Origin: Candidatus Fluviicola riflensis
GTDB taxonomy: Bacteria > Bacteroidota > Bacteroidia > Flavobacteriales_D > Crocinitomicaceae
DNA length: 64,000 bases
Reading direction: 5' to 3'
NCBI GenBank assembly: GCA_002243285.1
Contig: CP022585.1
Coordinates: forward strand, 1,600,641 to 1,664,640
Under the pieces are notes generated by a model. The model saw only the letters and a list, made by a program, of their open reading frames with translations. It had not been told where the DNA came from and searched no databases. A program made the translations under genes and the position numbers. Below are positions 23,201 through 31,517 of the stretch, in pieces; within the stretch, counting starts at the first letter, position 1; each line of letters begins with the position of its first letter.

Positions 23201-25228
23201 ATGATTAATTCAGATCCAAATCACGTCCATACTTATGACGAACAAGGTAAAATAACTTGCTGTTCGTTAGAAGAGAAAATAGATGCAAAAAGTGGCACTC
23301 CACATATCAATAGTGAAGGGCATACGCATGAAGAAAACGAGAGTCATGACCATTCCCAAGCTGAAAAACCTGCTTGGCTCGAATACCTACCTGCAATCGC
23401 AAGTTTTGTACTTCTGTTCACTGGAATTTTGTTTGAACAGGTTTTTAAACCCGCTTTTTTCCAAGGCTATATTAAATTGATTTGGTACTTCGTAGCATAC
23501 GTACCGGTTGGTCTACCTGTGTTAATAGATGCTGTGAAATCTATTGCAAAAGGGGCTTTCTTTTCTGAATTCTTCTTAATGAGCATAGCTACAATTGGAG
23601 CGTTTTGTATTGGAGAGTATTCCGAAGGAGTTGCAGTAATGTTATTCTATTCGGTTGGTGAATTATTTCAGGCTGCTGCCGTCAAAAGAGCAAAACGAAG
23701 TATAAAAGCGCTGTTGGATATTCGTCCTAATACAGTCAATGTGATGCGAGATAGACAATTACAAACCGTTTCGCCGTCAGAAGTTCAGGTTGGTGAAGTT
23801 ATACAAATGAAGTCCGGCGAAAAAGTGGCATTGGACGGTGAATTGATCTCTGATTCTGCCTCGTTTAACACCGCTGCATTGACAGGAGAAAGCAAACCCG
23901 ATAGCAAAGCAAAAGGAGAAGCAGTTTTGGCAGGAATGATTAACCTCAATTCCGTTTCAGACATTAAGGTTACAGCCTTGTTCAAAGACAGTAAGCTTTC
24001 GAAAATATTGGAGATGGTTCAGGATGCTACTTCACGTAAATCTCCAACGCAATTGTTTATTTCCAAGTTTGCCAAGATTTACACTCCAATTGTGGTGTTT
24101 TTGGCAATCGGGATTTGTCTGCTTCCTTATTTGTTCGTTTCCGATTATCAGTTTTCCGAATGGTTATACAGATCGTTGGTCTTTTTAGTTATTTCCTGCC
24201 CGTGTGCATTGGTGATCTCCATTCCGCTCGGTTACTTCGGTGGAATTGGTTTAGCATCCCGAAACGGAATCTTGTTCAAAGGATCGAATTACCTCGATGT
24301 AATGACCAAGATAGATACCGTTGTCATGGATAAAACGGGTACATTGACCAAAGGAGTTTTCAAGGTTCAGGAAGTGGTTTCCGAGGGAATAGACAAGGAC
24401 GAATTGCTAAGACTTACCGCATCCATTGAAAGTAAATCGACACATCCGATTGCATCAGCAATTGTTTTGCACGTGGGAGACTCGGCAAAAGCATCTACGA
24501 TAGAACAAGTCGAGGAAATTTCGGGACACGGGTTAAAAGGAAAAATCGACGGAAAAGACGTGTTAGCGGGGAATTTGAAGCTATTGAAGAAATTCAATAT
24601 TGCTTATGATTCTGAAATTGAAAACATCCTAGAAACCATTGTTGTGGTTGCTGTTGATGGAAAATATGCAGGTTACATCACCATTGCCGATGAAATCAAA
24701 GAAGATGCACAGCAAGCCGTTAAGGATTTACACAGTCTGGGAATCAAAACAGTGATGCTTTCAGGCGACAAGCAAAGCATTGTAAACAAGGTCGCAAAAG
24801 CACTTTCTATTGATGAATCATTCGGAGATTTATTACCTGAAAACAAGGTTGAAAAGGTGCAGGCGTTGAAAGATCAAAAACGAATCCTTGCGTTTGTGGG
24901 CGATGGAGTGAATGATGCGCCTGTAATTGCATTAGCAGATGCAGGAATTGCCATGGGAGGTTTAGGAAGCGATGCTACCATAGAAACAGCGGACATTGTG
25001 ATCCAAAATGACGAGCCGTCAAAAATTGTTTCTGCAATCAAAATTGGAAAGCTCACAAAGAAGATTGTTTGGCAAAACATTATCCTAGCAATGGCGGTTA
25101 AAGCAATTGTTCTAGCTCTTGGTGCAGGTGGACTTGCCACACTTTGGGAAGCAGTATTTGCTGACGTCGGAGTGGCTTTATTGGCGATTTTGAATGCCGT
25201 AAGAATTCAAAGAGTAAAAGTATATTAG
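23201..25228 (+). CDS. zntA: Heavy-metal P1B-type ATPase (Zn/Cd/Pb class)
   Basis: A 675-aa P-type ATPase. The N-terminus lacks a GMTCxxC domain but has Cys-Cys (ITCCSLEE) and His-rich stretches (HINSEGHTHEENESHDH). Membrane motif SCPCAL is near residue 333, the class signature of Zn/Cd/Pb or Cu transporters; phosphorylation site DKTGT is near 376, the HP locus (THPIA) near 414 and the hinge GDGVNDAP near 566. The ending LATLWEAVFADVGVALLAILNAVR, with its conserved Asp in the last span, favours the Zn2+/Cd2+/Pb2+ class over Cu+. It expels metal from the cytoplasm and complements the RND pump next to it. Confidence 0.92.
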   Translation: MINSDPNHVHTYDEQGKITCCSLEEKIDAKSGTPHINSEGHTHEENESHDHSQAEKPAWLEYLPAIASFVLLFTGILFEQVFKPAFFQGYIKLIWYFVAYVPVGLPVLIDAVKSIAKGAFFSEFFLMSIATIGAFCIGEYSEGVAVMLFYSVGELFQAAAVKRAKRSIKALLDIRPNTVNVMRDRQLQTVSPSEVQVGEVIQMKSGEKVALDGELISDSASFNTAALTGESKPDSKAKGEAVLAGMINLNSVSDIKVTALFKDSKLSKILEMVQDATSRKSPTQLFISKFAKIYTPIVVFLAIGICLLPYLFVSDYQFSEWLYRSLVFLVISCPCALVISIPLGYFGGIGLASRNGILFKGSNYLDVMTKIDTVVMDKTGTLTKGVFKVQEVVSEGIDKDELLRLTASIESKSTHPIASAIVLHVGDSAKASTIEQVEEISGHGLKGKIDGKDVLAGNLKLLKKFNIAYDSEIENILETIVVVAVDGKYAGYITIADEIKEDAQQAVKDLHSLGIKTVMLSGDKQSIVNKVAKALSIDESFGDLLPENKVEKVQALKDQKRILAFVGDGVNDAPVIALADAGIAMGGLGSDATIETADIVIQNDEPSKIVSAIKIGKLTKKIVWQNIILAMAVKAIVLALGAGGLATLWEAVFADVGVALLAILNAVRIQRVKVY

Positions 25229-25292
25229 ATTTTATCTGTAAAAAGAAAGCTTTAGATTTATTGAACTATCAATTGTAAAAAACACAAAGAGA

Positions 25293-25802
25293 ATGAAAAG
25301 ACAAATTTTAATGATGGCGATGTTACTGCTTAGTACCATTTCGTTTGCGCAAGAAGAAAAAACAAACATCGAGCAGAAAAAGCTCCCATCCGTTTCTTTA
25401 AGAACCGTAGATGGTGATCAGGTGAATACGGGTGGTTTAGGTATCAAAGGACCGATAATCATTACCTTTTGGGCTTCTTGGTGTCCCACATGTAAAAGAG
25501 AATTAGGGACGTTAAGTGATCTTTACACAGATTGGAAAGACGAAACAGGAGTTACTATCGTAGCCGTGTCACTCGATGATGAAAAAACAAAGAATAATGT
25601 TCCAACATTGGTTAATGCAAGTGGTTGGGAATTCTTAGTTTTGATGGATTCAAACAGTGATTTTAAAAGAGCAATGGGCGTGAACAATACTCCACACACC
25701 TTTTTAATCAACGAAAGTGGTGAGATTGTATACTCACGAAACAATTACGCTCCGGGAGATGAAGATCTTTTATACGAAGCATTATTAAAATTAAAAAAAT
25801 AG
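25293..25802 (+). CDS. TlpA/ResA-like periplasmic thioredoxin
   Basis: A 169-aa protein with a signal peptide (MKRQILMMAMLLLSTISFAQ), a thioredoxin fold with WASWCPTCKRE (active-site Cys near 64 and 67) and a cis-Pro segment (NNTPHTFLI). It is a membrane-distal reductase of the TlpA family. It lies 2 bp before an exported HMA-like protein full of Cys pairs, whose cysteines it may keep reduced. Part of the metal operon. Confidence 0.88.
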   Translation: MKRQILMMAMLLLSTISFAQEEKTNIEQKKLPSVSLRTVDGDQVNTGGLGIKGPIIITFWASWCPTCKRELGTLSDLYTDWKDETGVTIVAVSLDDEKTKNNVPTLVNASGWEFLVLMDSNSDFKRAMGVNNTPHTFLINESGEIVYSRNNYAPGDEDLLYEALLKLKK

Positions 25803-25804
25803 AT

Positions 25805-26158
25805 ATGATTAGAACAGGCTTATTTATAGCATTTTTGTTTGCTTCTCAAATGCTTTTGGCACAGAAAGAACCGAAGCGACAAACCATCACCATTAAAACA
25901 CCTAACACATGCAATCATTGCAAAGTATGCGAAAGTTGCGGTGGCAAACTGGAAGGGGAGATGGTCTTTGTAAAAGGAATCCAATTGGTAACTTACAACG
26001 AAGCAGATCAAACGACAACAGTTGTTTACTGGACGAAGAAAATTACACCCGAACAAATCCGTAAAGAAATCTCATTACGTGGTTTTGATGCTGATGAAGT
26101 GAAGGCTGATCCGAACGGTTACAAGCAACGAGACGGTTGTTGTAAAGTCGAGGAATAA
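25805..26158 (+). CDS. Exported Cys-rich heavy-metal-associated-like protein
   Basis: A 117-aa protein with a signal peptide (MIRTGLFIAFLFASQMLLAQ). The mature part has CNHCKVCESCGGKLEGEM, a strand-helix-strand layout like the HMA fold (VTYNEADQTTTVVYW, then EQIRKEISLRGFDADEV) and a C-terminal CC pair. It likely binds a soft metal ion outside the inner membrane and hands it on. The extra cysteine pair distinguishes it from a plain HMA domain. Two bp from the TlpA-like gene. Confidence 0.7.
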   Translation: MIRTGLFIAFLFASQMLLAQKEPKRQTITIKTPNTCNHCKVCESCGGKLEGEMVFVKGIQLVTYNEADQTTTVVYWTKKITPEQIRKEISLRGFDADEVKADPNGYKQRDGCCKVEE

Positions 26159-26192
26159 GCTTTACAACGGTCAAATGCACATTTAAAATCAG

Positions 26193-26561
26193 ATGAAAAT
26201 ACATATTCTCATACCACGTGGATTACGCAAAGAAGTAGCGAAAGAATATAACTTGTCGAAACAGGCAGAATGTAACAACGATTTACATAAAGCTTGGTCG
26301 CATTTGGAACGCGCTCATATACTTGGTCAGGCTTGGCCGATAGATCACACGCGAACGCACTGGCGAATGCTTCTTTTTGCATTCCGTCGGAAGAACTTAA
26401 AAGAAATTATCGGGCAATTTCCGAGATTGCTTGTAGGTGGCGTGAAATCCTTTGTTGGTGAAATACCCGTGGGTAATACTGGTGGTGCAAACGTTCCGCC
26501 ATTGAAGCCAATGGAGATTCCAAACGATTTAAAAGCCATTATAGATTTATATCCTCGTTGA
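26193..26561 (+). CDS. DUF3703 family protein
   Basis: A 122-aa protein that fits DUF3703: an N-terminal helix, then HLERAHILGQAWPIDHTRTHWRML at about residues 37-60, with conserved His/Trp/Asp, and a C-terminal GEIPVGNTGGANVPPLKPM segment. DUF3703 genes commonly sit with mer, czc and metal-transport genes; their role is unknown, though the invariant His residues suggest metal binding. Here it stands between the HMA-like and MerC-like genes. Confidence 0.75.
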   Translation: MKIHILIPRGLRKEVAKEYNLSKQAECNNDLHKAWSHLERAHILGQAWPIDHTRTHWRMLLFAFRRKNLKEIIGQFPRLLVGGVKSFVGEIPVGNTGGANVPPLKPMEIPNDLKAIIDLYPR

Positions 26562-26590
26562 GGATTAGTTACTGATAATGCATCGAAATA

Positions 26591-27190
26591 ATGAATGAGA
26601 GGGGTAAAAGTTTAAGTAAATGGGGAGTACTGGGAATGTTAGTTGTAGCAATTCTTTCACCGTGCTGTTTTCCGATTTTTGCTCTTGTTGCTTCCGCCCT
26701 TGGTTTAGGTAGTTTTGAGATTTTTGGGGGCTGGACAATGTGTGTTTTTCAAATAATGGTCATTGTCTCATTGGTTGGTTTTTTCATTTCCTATAGGAAA
26801 CACAGTTGTATGTACCCCTTACTTATCGCTATTCCAAGTGCTATTCTCATTTTTTACGGATACCATTTCAACGATAGTAAATGCTGGGTATACTTTCTAT
26901 ACGCAGGAATGTTGGGGCTTTTAATTGCAACGGGGGTAGATTATTTCCGACACAGATTACATGGTCGTTGTTGCGCTTCCAACGAGGAAGTAGAGTTGCA
27001 TTCTACCATAACTTGTCCAAATTGTGGACACAAGAAAGATGAAATTATGCCAACAGATGCGTGTTCTTACTTTTATGATTGTGAGAAATGTCATGCAGTA
27101 CTAAAACCATTGCAAGGAGATTGTTGCGTTTATTGTAGTTATGGAACTGTAAAGTGTCCACCGATACAAAAGGGTGAAAGTTGTTGCTAA
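26591..27190 (+). CDS. MerC-like metal transporter fused to Cys-rich tail
   Basis: A 199-aa protein. Residues 1-125 form about four spans with Cys-Cys-Phe-Pro (SPCCFPIF) in the first, the mark of MerC-type mercury carriers. After a RCC motif a soluble tail of about 65 residues carries CPNCGHKK, a CEKC pair and GDCCVYCSYGTVKCPP, ending CC. The GDCCVxC module is known as a separate small protein of metal-resistance loci; here it is joined to the transporter. It probably takes in or hands over thiophilic metal such as Hg(II). Last gene of the metal cluster. Confidence 0.75.
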   Translation: MNERGKSLSKWGVLGMLVVAILSPCCFPIFALVASALGLGSFEIFGGWTMCVFQIMVIVSLVGFFISYRKHSCMYPLLIAIPSAILIFYGYHFNDSKCWVYFLYAGMLGLLIATGVDYFRHRLHGRCCASNEEVELHSTITCPNCGHKKDEIMPTDACSYFYDCEKCHAVLKPLQGDCCVYCSYGTVKCPPIQKGESCC

Positions 27191-27210
27191 AGAATTGGAC
27201 TTTCCAACGT

Positions 27211-27276
27211 TTCAAGTTGTAATACACGCTCCAAATCTTCAATCAAAAAGTTAGAAGTTTCCCCGCTTGAGGTCAC
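27211..27276. repeat. Dispersed 66-bp repeat, copy 1
   Basis: First of four full copies (also 28018, 31452, 45001) plus a partial at 47188. On the minus strand it reads VTSSGETSNFLIEDLERVLQ in one open frame, blocked upstream by a stop inside the adjacent hairpin. It follows the metal island directly. See the finding on this family. Confidence 0.7.
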
Positions 27277-27282
27277 AAAAAG

Positions 27283-27312
27283 AAAAAAGCGTTACGATAG
27301 TGACGCTTTTTT
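27283..27312. terminator. Terminator next to repeat copy 1
   Basis: AAAAAAGCGT (27283-27292) pairs with ACGCTTTTTT (27303-27312); a T-rich tract follows on the plus strand and precedes on the minus strand, so it can work both ways. It ends the metal-resistance transcript. The rest of 27313-27453 shows no gene. Confidence 0.7.
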
Positions 27313-27453
27313 CTTTTACATCATTCTCGTTTCGTTTCTCATTCTGACCAAATTTCCTCCTGATGCTTTTTTCTTTCAGAGCGAGAGCGGAGTGTGAGAA
27401 TGGAAAAGCGTCGATATTTCCAATAAAAACTTACTTTAAGGTAAAAATCAATA

Positions 27454-27963
27454 ATGGGACATAACATACACGCAGTAATTGGAAAGAAAGCAGAAACAAA
27501 TACAGCTATTATAAAAAAGTATCAGTTAGCTGCTGCATTTGAAAAAGAGTACACTATTATTATCCTTTTTGATGATTCGTTGTTTCATTGGTCGGACGTA
27601 CTAGGCTCTGATATTGAATCCGAAAGTGAAAATTTGAGGTGGGCGAGTCCAATTGTTTTTAAGATCGCGGAAGAAATTGGATTTGAAAAATACGCAATTA
27701 TTCAAACGGATTATTTTGCTGGTCTGGGTGGTCAAATTGCTTCACTTTATGAAAATGCAACATGCCTGCTAAAAGAAACAGATATAAATGATGTTTTGAA
27801 AGAATTAGGGGTTGTGACAAGCGGAAAGAATGACGAGTTTGATGAGCTAAATTTGGGTGAATACAGGACTGCAGAGCTTTATTACTGGGATGAAAACAAC
27901 CAGGCAGATGAAATGCCAAATATGATTGCAGGAAAAGTTCCTGAAGATTATAAATTCAGGTAA
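27454..27963 (+). CDS. Hypothetical protein between two repeat copies
   Basis: A 169-aa soluble protein (MGHNIHAVIGKKAETNTAII...). It has alternating strands and helices, is acidic overall, and has no signal peptide, membrane span or catalytic motif I can identify. It is flanked on both sides by the 66-bp repeat, in a cassette-like layout. Size and composition resemble small immunity-type or SUKH-like proteins, but I cannot support that by motif. Confidence 0.5.
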   Translation: MGHNIHAVIGKKAETNTAIIKKYQLAAAFEKEYTIIILFDDSLFHWSDVLGSDIESESENLRWASPIVFKIAEEIGFEKYAIIQTDYFAGLGGQIASLYENATCLLKETDINDVLKELGVVTSGKNDEFDELNLGEYRTAELYYWDENNQADEMPNMIAGKVPEDYKFR

Positions 27964-27978
27964 AATCAATTTGACTAA

Positions 27979-28125
27979 TCATAGGAATTCTGGCTCAAGA
28001 ATTTCAAAATCCAAGTGTTCAAGTTGTAACACCCTCTCCAAATCTTCAATCAAAAAGTTAGATATTTCCCCGCTTGAGGTCACGAAAGGAATCCGGTTTA
28101 TCTTTTGATGAACCGGGTTTTTCAT
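27979..28125 (-). CDS. Possible 48-aa peptide encoded by repeat copy 2
   Basis: On the minus strand, ATG at 28125 opens a 48-codon frame (MKNPVHQKINRIPFVTSSGE, then ISNFLIEDLERVLQLEH, ending EPEFL) that covers the whole 66-bp repeat. It is the only copy where an ATG in the terminator hairpin is in frame. Differences from other copies are mostly synonymous. It may be a genuine short peptide, or a remnant of a larger coding sequence. Confidence 0.3.
   Translation of the reverse strand: MKNPVHQKINRIPFVTSSGEISNFLIEDLERVLQLEHLDFEILEPEFL
28018..28083. repeat. Dispersed 66-bp repeat, copy 2
   Basis: Full copy, followed at 28091-28123 by a hairpin with CCGGTT/AACCGG arms and a T-run. A further segment (GTGTCGATCCC near 28132) is also echoed after copy 4, so the whole repeated unit may be about 130 bp. 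Nothing else is evident between here and 28322 apart from an 8-bp inverted repeat at 28140-28157. Confidence 0.7.
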
Positions 28126-28322
28126 TTTGGTCGTGTCGATCCCGAAGTTTCGGGATTGTAAGCGAGTGGAATGAAAAACCAGGCATACGTGAAGCGAATG
28201 GCGGGTTCTATGCTCGTTATGAACACTACGAGAGGATCTTTAATCCTGATGAGGTTATTTGGAGTTTAATACATTTAAAATCAATTAGTTATAAACAATC
28301 ATCAAGATTCTTGTAAAGTTTA

Positions 28323-28354
28323 TTTGGAAAAATGAACATTGTTCATTTTCTTTG
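28323..28354 (+). promoter_or_regulatory. TetR-gene promoter with embedded operator
   Basis: TTTG at 28323-28326 and TTTCTTTG at 28347-28354 have a 20-base spacing typical of Bacteroidota -33/-7 promoters. Between them lies the perfect 17-base palindrome AATGAACATTGTTCATT (28331-28347). A bound TetR dimer would block the promoter. The related TGAACAATGTTCA lies before the SDR gene. Confidence 0.65.
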
Positions 28355-28372
28355 TATTCAAATTATCTAAGA

Positions 28373-28990
28373 ATGAGTAGTGCAGACCGCAAAGCAAAGA
28401 AAAAGGAAGAACTGAAAGCCCTGATACTTGAAGCATCCATGAAGCTTTTTGTTGAAAAAGGCATTGAGCAGACTACTATCCGCAATATTGCCGATGCCAT
28501 TGATTACAGTATCGGCACGGTGTATATTTATTTTAAGGATAAGAATGCCATTTTTCATGCTCTGCACACACAATGCTTTGCCGAACTTGGTGTGCAATTC
28601 AGGGTGCTGTATGATTTAAATGACCCGATGGAGCGGCTAAAAGCTATGGGCAAACTTTATATCCAATATGCAATGGACAATCCCGATAAATATGACCTGA
28701 TGTTCAGTTTAAAAGCGCCAATGGAGTTTCTCAATGAGATCCAGGCGAATGAGTGGGAAGAGGGAACTGCTAGCTTTGAGGTATTGCGAACAACAGTGCA
28801 GGAATGCATTATGGCCGGCCATTTCAAAGGGCATAACCTGGAGCCATTGTCCTATTTGATTTGGGGTTGTGTGCATGGTCTTTGCAGCCTTGAAATAAGA
28901 GCAAGGACAAAAGGTGTTCTTTTAAAAAATCCGGATACAATTGTGGCAGACGGATATGATGAATTTTTAAAATTACTTGACAAACAATAA
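28373..28990 (+). CDS. TetR-family transcriptional repressor
   Basis: A 205-aa protein from the ATG at 28373 (MSSADRKAKKKEELKALILE), the start that leaves room for a promoter. The TetR_N helix-turn-helix is at about residues 30-55 (GIEQTTIRNIADAIDYSIGT, then VYIYFKDK), followed by a helical ligand-binding domain with the TetR_C pattern LKAMGKLYIQYAMDNPDKYDLMF. It probably represses itself and the downstream SDR gene through the TGAACAxTGTTCA palindromes. The ligand is unknown. Confidence 0.88.
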   Translation: MSSADRKAKKKEELKALILEASMKLFVEKGIEQTTIRNIADAIDYSIGTVYIYFKDKNAIFHALHTQCFAELGVQFRVLYDLNDPMERLKAMGKLYIQYAMDNPDKYDLMFSLKAPMEFLNEIQANEWEEGTASFEVLRTTVQECIMAGHFKGHNLEPLSYLIWGCVHGLCSLEIRARTKGVLLKNPDTIVADGYDEFLKLLDKQ

Positions 28991-29006
28991 TTTTTTTTCT
29001 TATAAG

Positions 29007-29019
29007 TGAACAATGTTCA
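29007..29019. promoter_or_regulatory. TetR operator before the SDR gene
   Basis: TGAACAATGTTCA is a 6-1-6 perfect palindrome, identical in arms to the one in the tetR promoter, 33 bp upstream of the SDR start. Confidence 0.65.
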
Positions 29020-29051
29020 TATTGTTAATTACGTTCAAAAAAATATAAAAA

Positions 29052-29828
29052 ATGAAACAATACATCTTAATAACCGGAGCATCATCCGGAATTGGTTATG
29101 AAATGGCTCAACAGCTTGCGGCTTTAAAATACAATCTTATCCTTACTGCCCGCAGCGAGGATAGATTGGCAGCTATGCAGCAGGAATTATCTTCCAAATA
29201 TGGAATTACCGTACATTATATAGCCAAAGACCTAAGCAAAACAGAGCAAGCGACTCAGCTATTTAATGAAATCCAATCAGCATACTATCAGGTGTCTCAT
29301 TTGGTTAATAATGCAGGATTTGGCGACTACGGCAATTTTTTGGAAACCTCACTGGAAAAAGAATTGAACATGATCGATCTCAACATCAGCAGCCTGGTTA
29401 TCCTTACCAAATTATTTGCTAAAGATATGGCAGCCCGAAAGTCGGGCAGAATCATGAACGTGTCTTCAGTGATTGCCTATTTGCCTTTCCCTTACCAGTC
29501 GGTGTATTCAGCCACCAAGTCTTTTGTCTTAGCCTTTTCGCAAACCCTCGCTGCTGAACTGGAAGGAACTGGCGTAGTAGTTACCACGCTTGCCCCCGGG
29601 GTTACAGAAACAGCGTTTATTTCATCGGAAATGCGGGAAACCAATCTTCTGAAATCTAATAAGCTTACCTCCGCAAAAACAGTTGCTAGCGAAGGAGTGA
29701 AACTTTTGCTACACGGAAAAGGAAAGAAAATTGTAGGCTTTCAAAACCGGTTCAATTCCATTTTAGCAGGAATACTGCCCGACTCGGTGATGATGAAAAT
29801 TAAGATGAAGCTGGCAAGTGCCAAGTGA
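29052..29828 (+). CDS. Short-chain dehydrogenase/reductase
   Basis: A 258-aa classical SDR. It has the NAD(P) motif TGASSGIG at about residues 6-13, NNAG at about 88-91, the catalytic Ser in SSVIAYLPFPYQSVYSATKS with YxxxK (about 152-156), and a C-terminal part rich in Lys. An Arg at the end of strand two (TARSEDRL) favours NADP(H). The substrate is not known. It is preceded by the TetR operator and likely controlled by the adjacent regulator. Confidence 0.88.
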   Translation: MKQYILITGASSGIGYEMAQQLAALKYNLILTARSEDRLAAMQQELSSKYGITVHYIAKDLSKTEQATQLFNEIQSAYYQVSHLVNNAGFGDYGNFLETSLEKELNMIDLNISSLVILTKLFAKDMAARKSGRIMNVSSVIAYLPFPYQSVYSATKSFVLAFSQTLAAELEGTGVVVTTLAPGVTETAFISSEMRETNLLKSNKLTSAKTVASEGVKLLLHGKGKKIVGFQNRFNSILAGILPDSVMMKIKMKLASAK

Positions 29829-29949
29829 TGTGTTTGAAAATTCCATTTTGAAAAATGCGAATGGTACTGTTCCTTAATAATTGCGCTATACACAGTTTGA
29901 ATGAGCAATATATAAAAGTGTAAAAACAGCAAAATAAATCATCTTAGAT

Positions 29950-30387
29950 ATGAATACAATTGAGAAAATTCGTAACGGATCAGAACAAGGTGAGTCCATG
30001 TCAAAAACGGAAGACACCGTCTCTCATCCAACGACTCTTGGAGAAGAGATGACACACATAGAGTTCGAACACGTCACCTTCGACCTGCCACACGGCACCT
30101 TTCACGCTCTGCAGGGTGGTGATCCAAATGGTCAACTAACTATCTTCTTGCACGGTTTCCCAGACCATCCGCCGACCTTGTTGCAGCTTTACGGTGCCAA
30201 CGACGGCTGCATCCTCCCCGCGCAGGTTGACGACCGATATCGGTTCGCCTCCCAGCATGCGATGGAGATCTTCCCAGACACCGGGCACTTCCTTCACATC
30301 GAGGCACCCGAGGAGATCGCGGAACGGATCGCGGCATGGAGCCTTGCAACTTTAAGAAACGACACAGATCTGAAAACACATGACTGA
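29950..30387 (+). pseudogene. Internally deleted alpha/beta hydrolase, GC-rich
   Basis: A 145-codon frame. Residues about 34-73 match an alpha/beta hydrolase N-terminus (FEHVTFDLPHGTFHALQGG ... IFLHGFPDHPPT, oxyanion HG). The sequence then jumps to the C-terminal Asp/His part (LQLYGANDGCILP ... DTGHFLHIEAPEEIAERIAA). The roughly 150 residues in between, including the GxSxG nucleophile, are missing, so it cannot be an active hydrolase. The join falls at a Pro-Thr that occurs at both ends in intact relatives. Bases 30050-30340 are about 57% GC by estimate, far above their neighbours, which points to transfer from a GC-rich donor. It overlaps the next gene by 8 bp. Confidence 0.75.
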
Positions 30388-31405
30388 GACGAAAAAAATA
30401 TCAAGACGAGAACTAGTAAAACAAGGGGGACTTGCTTTATCAATTTTAGCTATACCTTTTCCATTAACAGCATTTTCAAATTTTAACGACATGACTGATA
30501 ACAAAAATTTTGACGTAATCATAGTTGGCGGAAGCTATGCAGGACTTTCGGCAGCAATGGCTTTGGGACGAGCATTAAGAAATGTTTTAATCATTGACAG
30601 CGGGTTGCCTTGCAACCGACAAACACCTCATTCACATAACTTTATTACGCAAGACGGAGAAAAACCAAGCGTTATTGCGGAAAAAGCAAAAAAAGAAGTG
30701 TTGAAATACGACACGGTAAAATTCGTAACTGACCTTGCCGTTAGTGGAACGAAAACCGATAAAGGATTTGAGATTTCAACTCAATCCGGAAAAATATATT
30801 CAGCTAAAAAACTCATTTTTGCGACGGGCTTAAAAGACAAAATGCTAAACATTGATGGATTTTCCGAATGTTGGGGGATTACAGTAATTCATTGTCCTTA
30901 TTGCCACGGATATGAAGTAAAGAATCAAAAGACAGGGATTTTGGCAAATGGATATGCTGCATTTCATTTAGCTCGACTCATTCGTAACTGGACAAAAGAT
31001 TTAACCGTATTTACCAATGGAAAATCGGAATTGACACAAGAGCAAACCGATGAAATCAAAAGACACAACATTTCAATAGTTGAAAAGGAAATTACCTCAT
31101 TGAAACACAAAAAGGGAGTTGTTGAAGAAATAATTTTTTCAGACAATTCAACTTTTGAATTAGAAGCGATCTATTCAAGACCTCCATTTGAACAGCACTG
31201 TAAAATCCCCGAATTATTAGGATGTGAATTGACAGAACAGGGACTTATCAAAGTAGATGCATTTCAGAAAACAACGGTGGATAATATATTCGCTTGTGGA
31301 GATAGTACCAACCCAGTTCGTGCCGTATCATATGCTGTATCAACAGGGAATAATACCGGAGTATTCTTGAATAACGCAATGACAGAAGAAGATTTTTTAA
31401 AATGA
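30380..31405 (+). CDS. Tat-exported thioredoxin-reductase-like flavoprotein
   Basis: A 341-aa protein. The N-terminus has a twin-arginine signal (SRRELVKQGGLALSILAIPF). Then comes an FAD-binding Rossmann fold (VIIVGGSYAGLSAAMALGRA), a redox CPYCHG motif near residues 172-177 and a second FAD motif (DNIFACGDSTNPVRAVSYAV). Proteins of this type are called NAD(P)/FAD-dependent oxidoreductases or bacilliredoxin/thioredoxin reductase-like. An internal ATG at 30491 would give a cytoplasmic form without the signal. The NAD(P) site (GILANGYAAFHLARL) is degenerate: the usual GxGxSA is changed, so the electron donor is open. Confidence 0.8.
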   Translation: MTETKKISRRELVKQGGLALSILAIPFPLTAFSNFNDMTDNKNFDVIIVGGSYAGLSAAMALGRALRNVLIIDSGLPCNRQTPHSHNFITQDGEKPSVIAEKAKKEVLKYDTVKFVTDLAVSGTKTDKGFEISTQSGKIYSAKKLIFATGLKDKMLNIDGFSECWGITVIHCPYCHGYEVKNQKTGILANGYAAFHLARLIRNWTKDLTVFTNGKSELTQEQTDEIKRHNISIVEKEITSLKHKKGVVEEIIFSDNSTFELEAIYSRPPFEQHCKIPELLGCELTEQGLIKVDAFQKTTVDNIFACGDSTNPVRAVSYAVSTGNNTGVFLNNAMTEEDFLK

Positions 31406-31451
31406 TTATGTAGGATGATCTATTGAAAAAATCACCACGGTAATCTAAAGT

Positions 31452-31517
31452 TTCTAACTGTAAAACCCGCTCCAAATCCTCCATCAAAAAGTTTGACATT
31501 TCCCTGCTCGGGGTCAC
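31452..31517. repeat. Dispersed 66-bp repeat, copy 3
   Basis: The most diverged full copy. The minus strand still reads VTPSREMSNFLMEDLERVLQ without a stop, and its changes include several synonymous ones. The hairpin that follows the other copies has decayed here. It lies between the flavoprotein and the sensor-kinase gene; 31518-31660 shows no other feature. Confidence 0.65.

Noticed and set aside
28074..28316. An 80-codon plus-strand frame after repeat copy 2
   Set aside because: It runs through the terminator hairpin and repeated noncoding DNA, and similar sequence near 47288 lacks the frame.
30380..31405. Tellurite or mercuric reductase
   Set aside because: The redox motif CPYCHG and overall length fit the thioredoxin-reductase-like family; the MerA-type motif and C-terminal Cys pair are absent.
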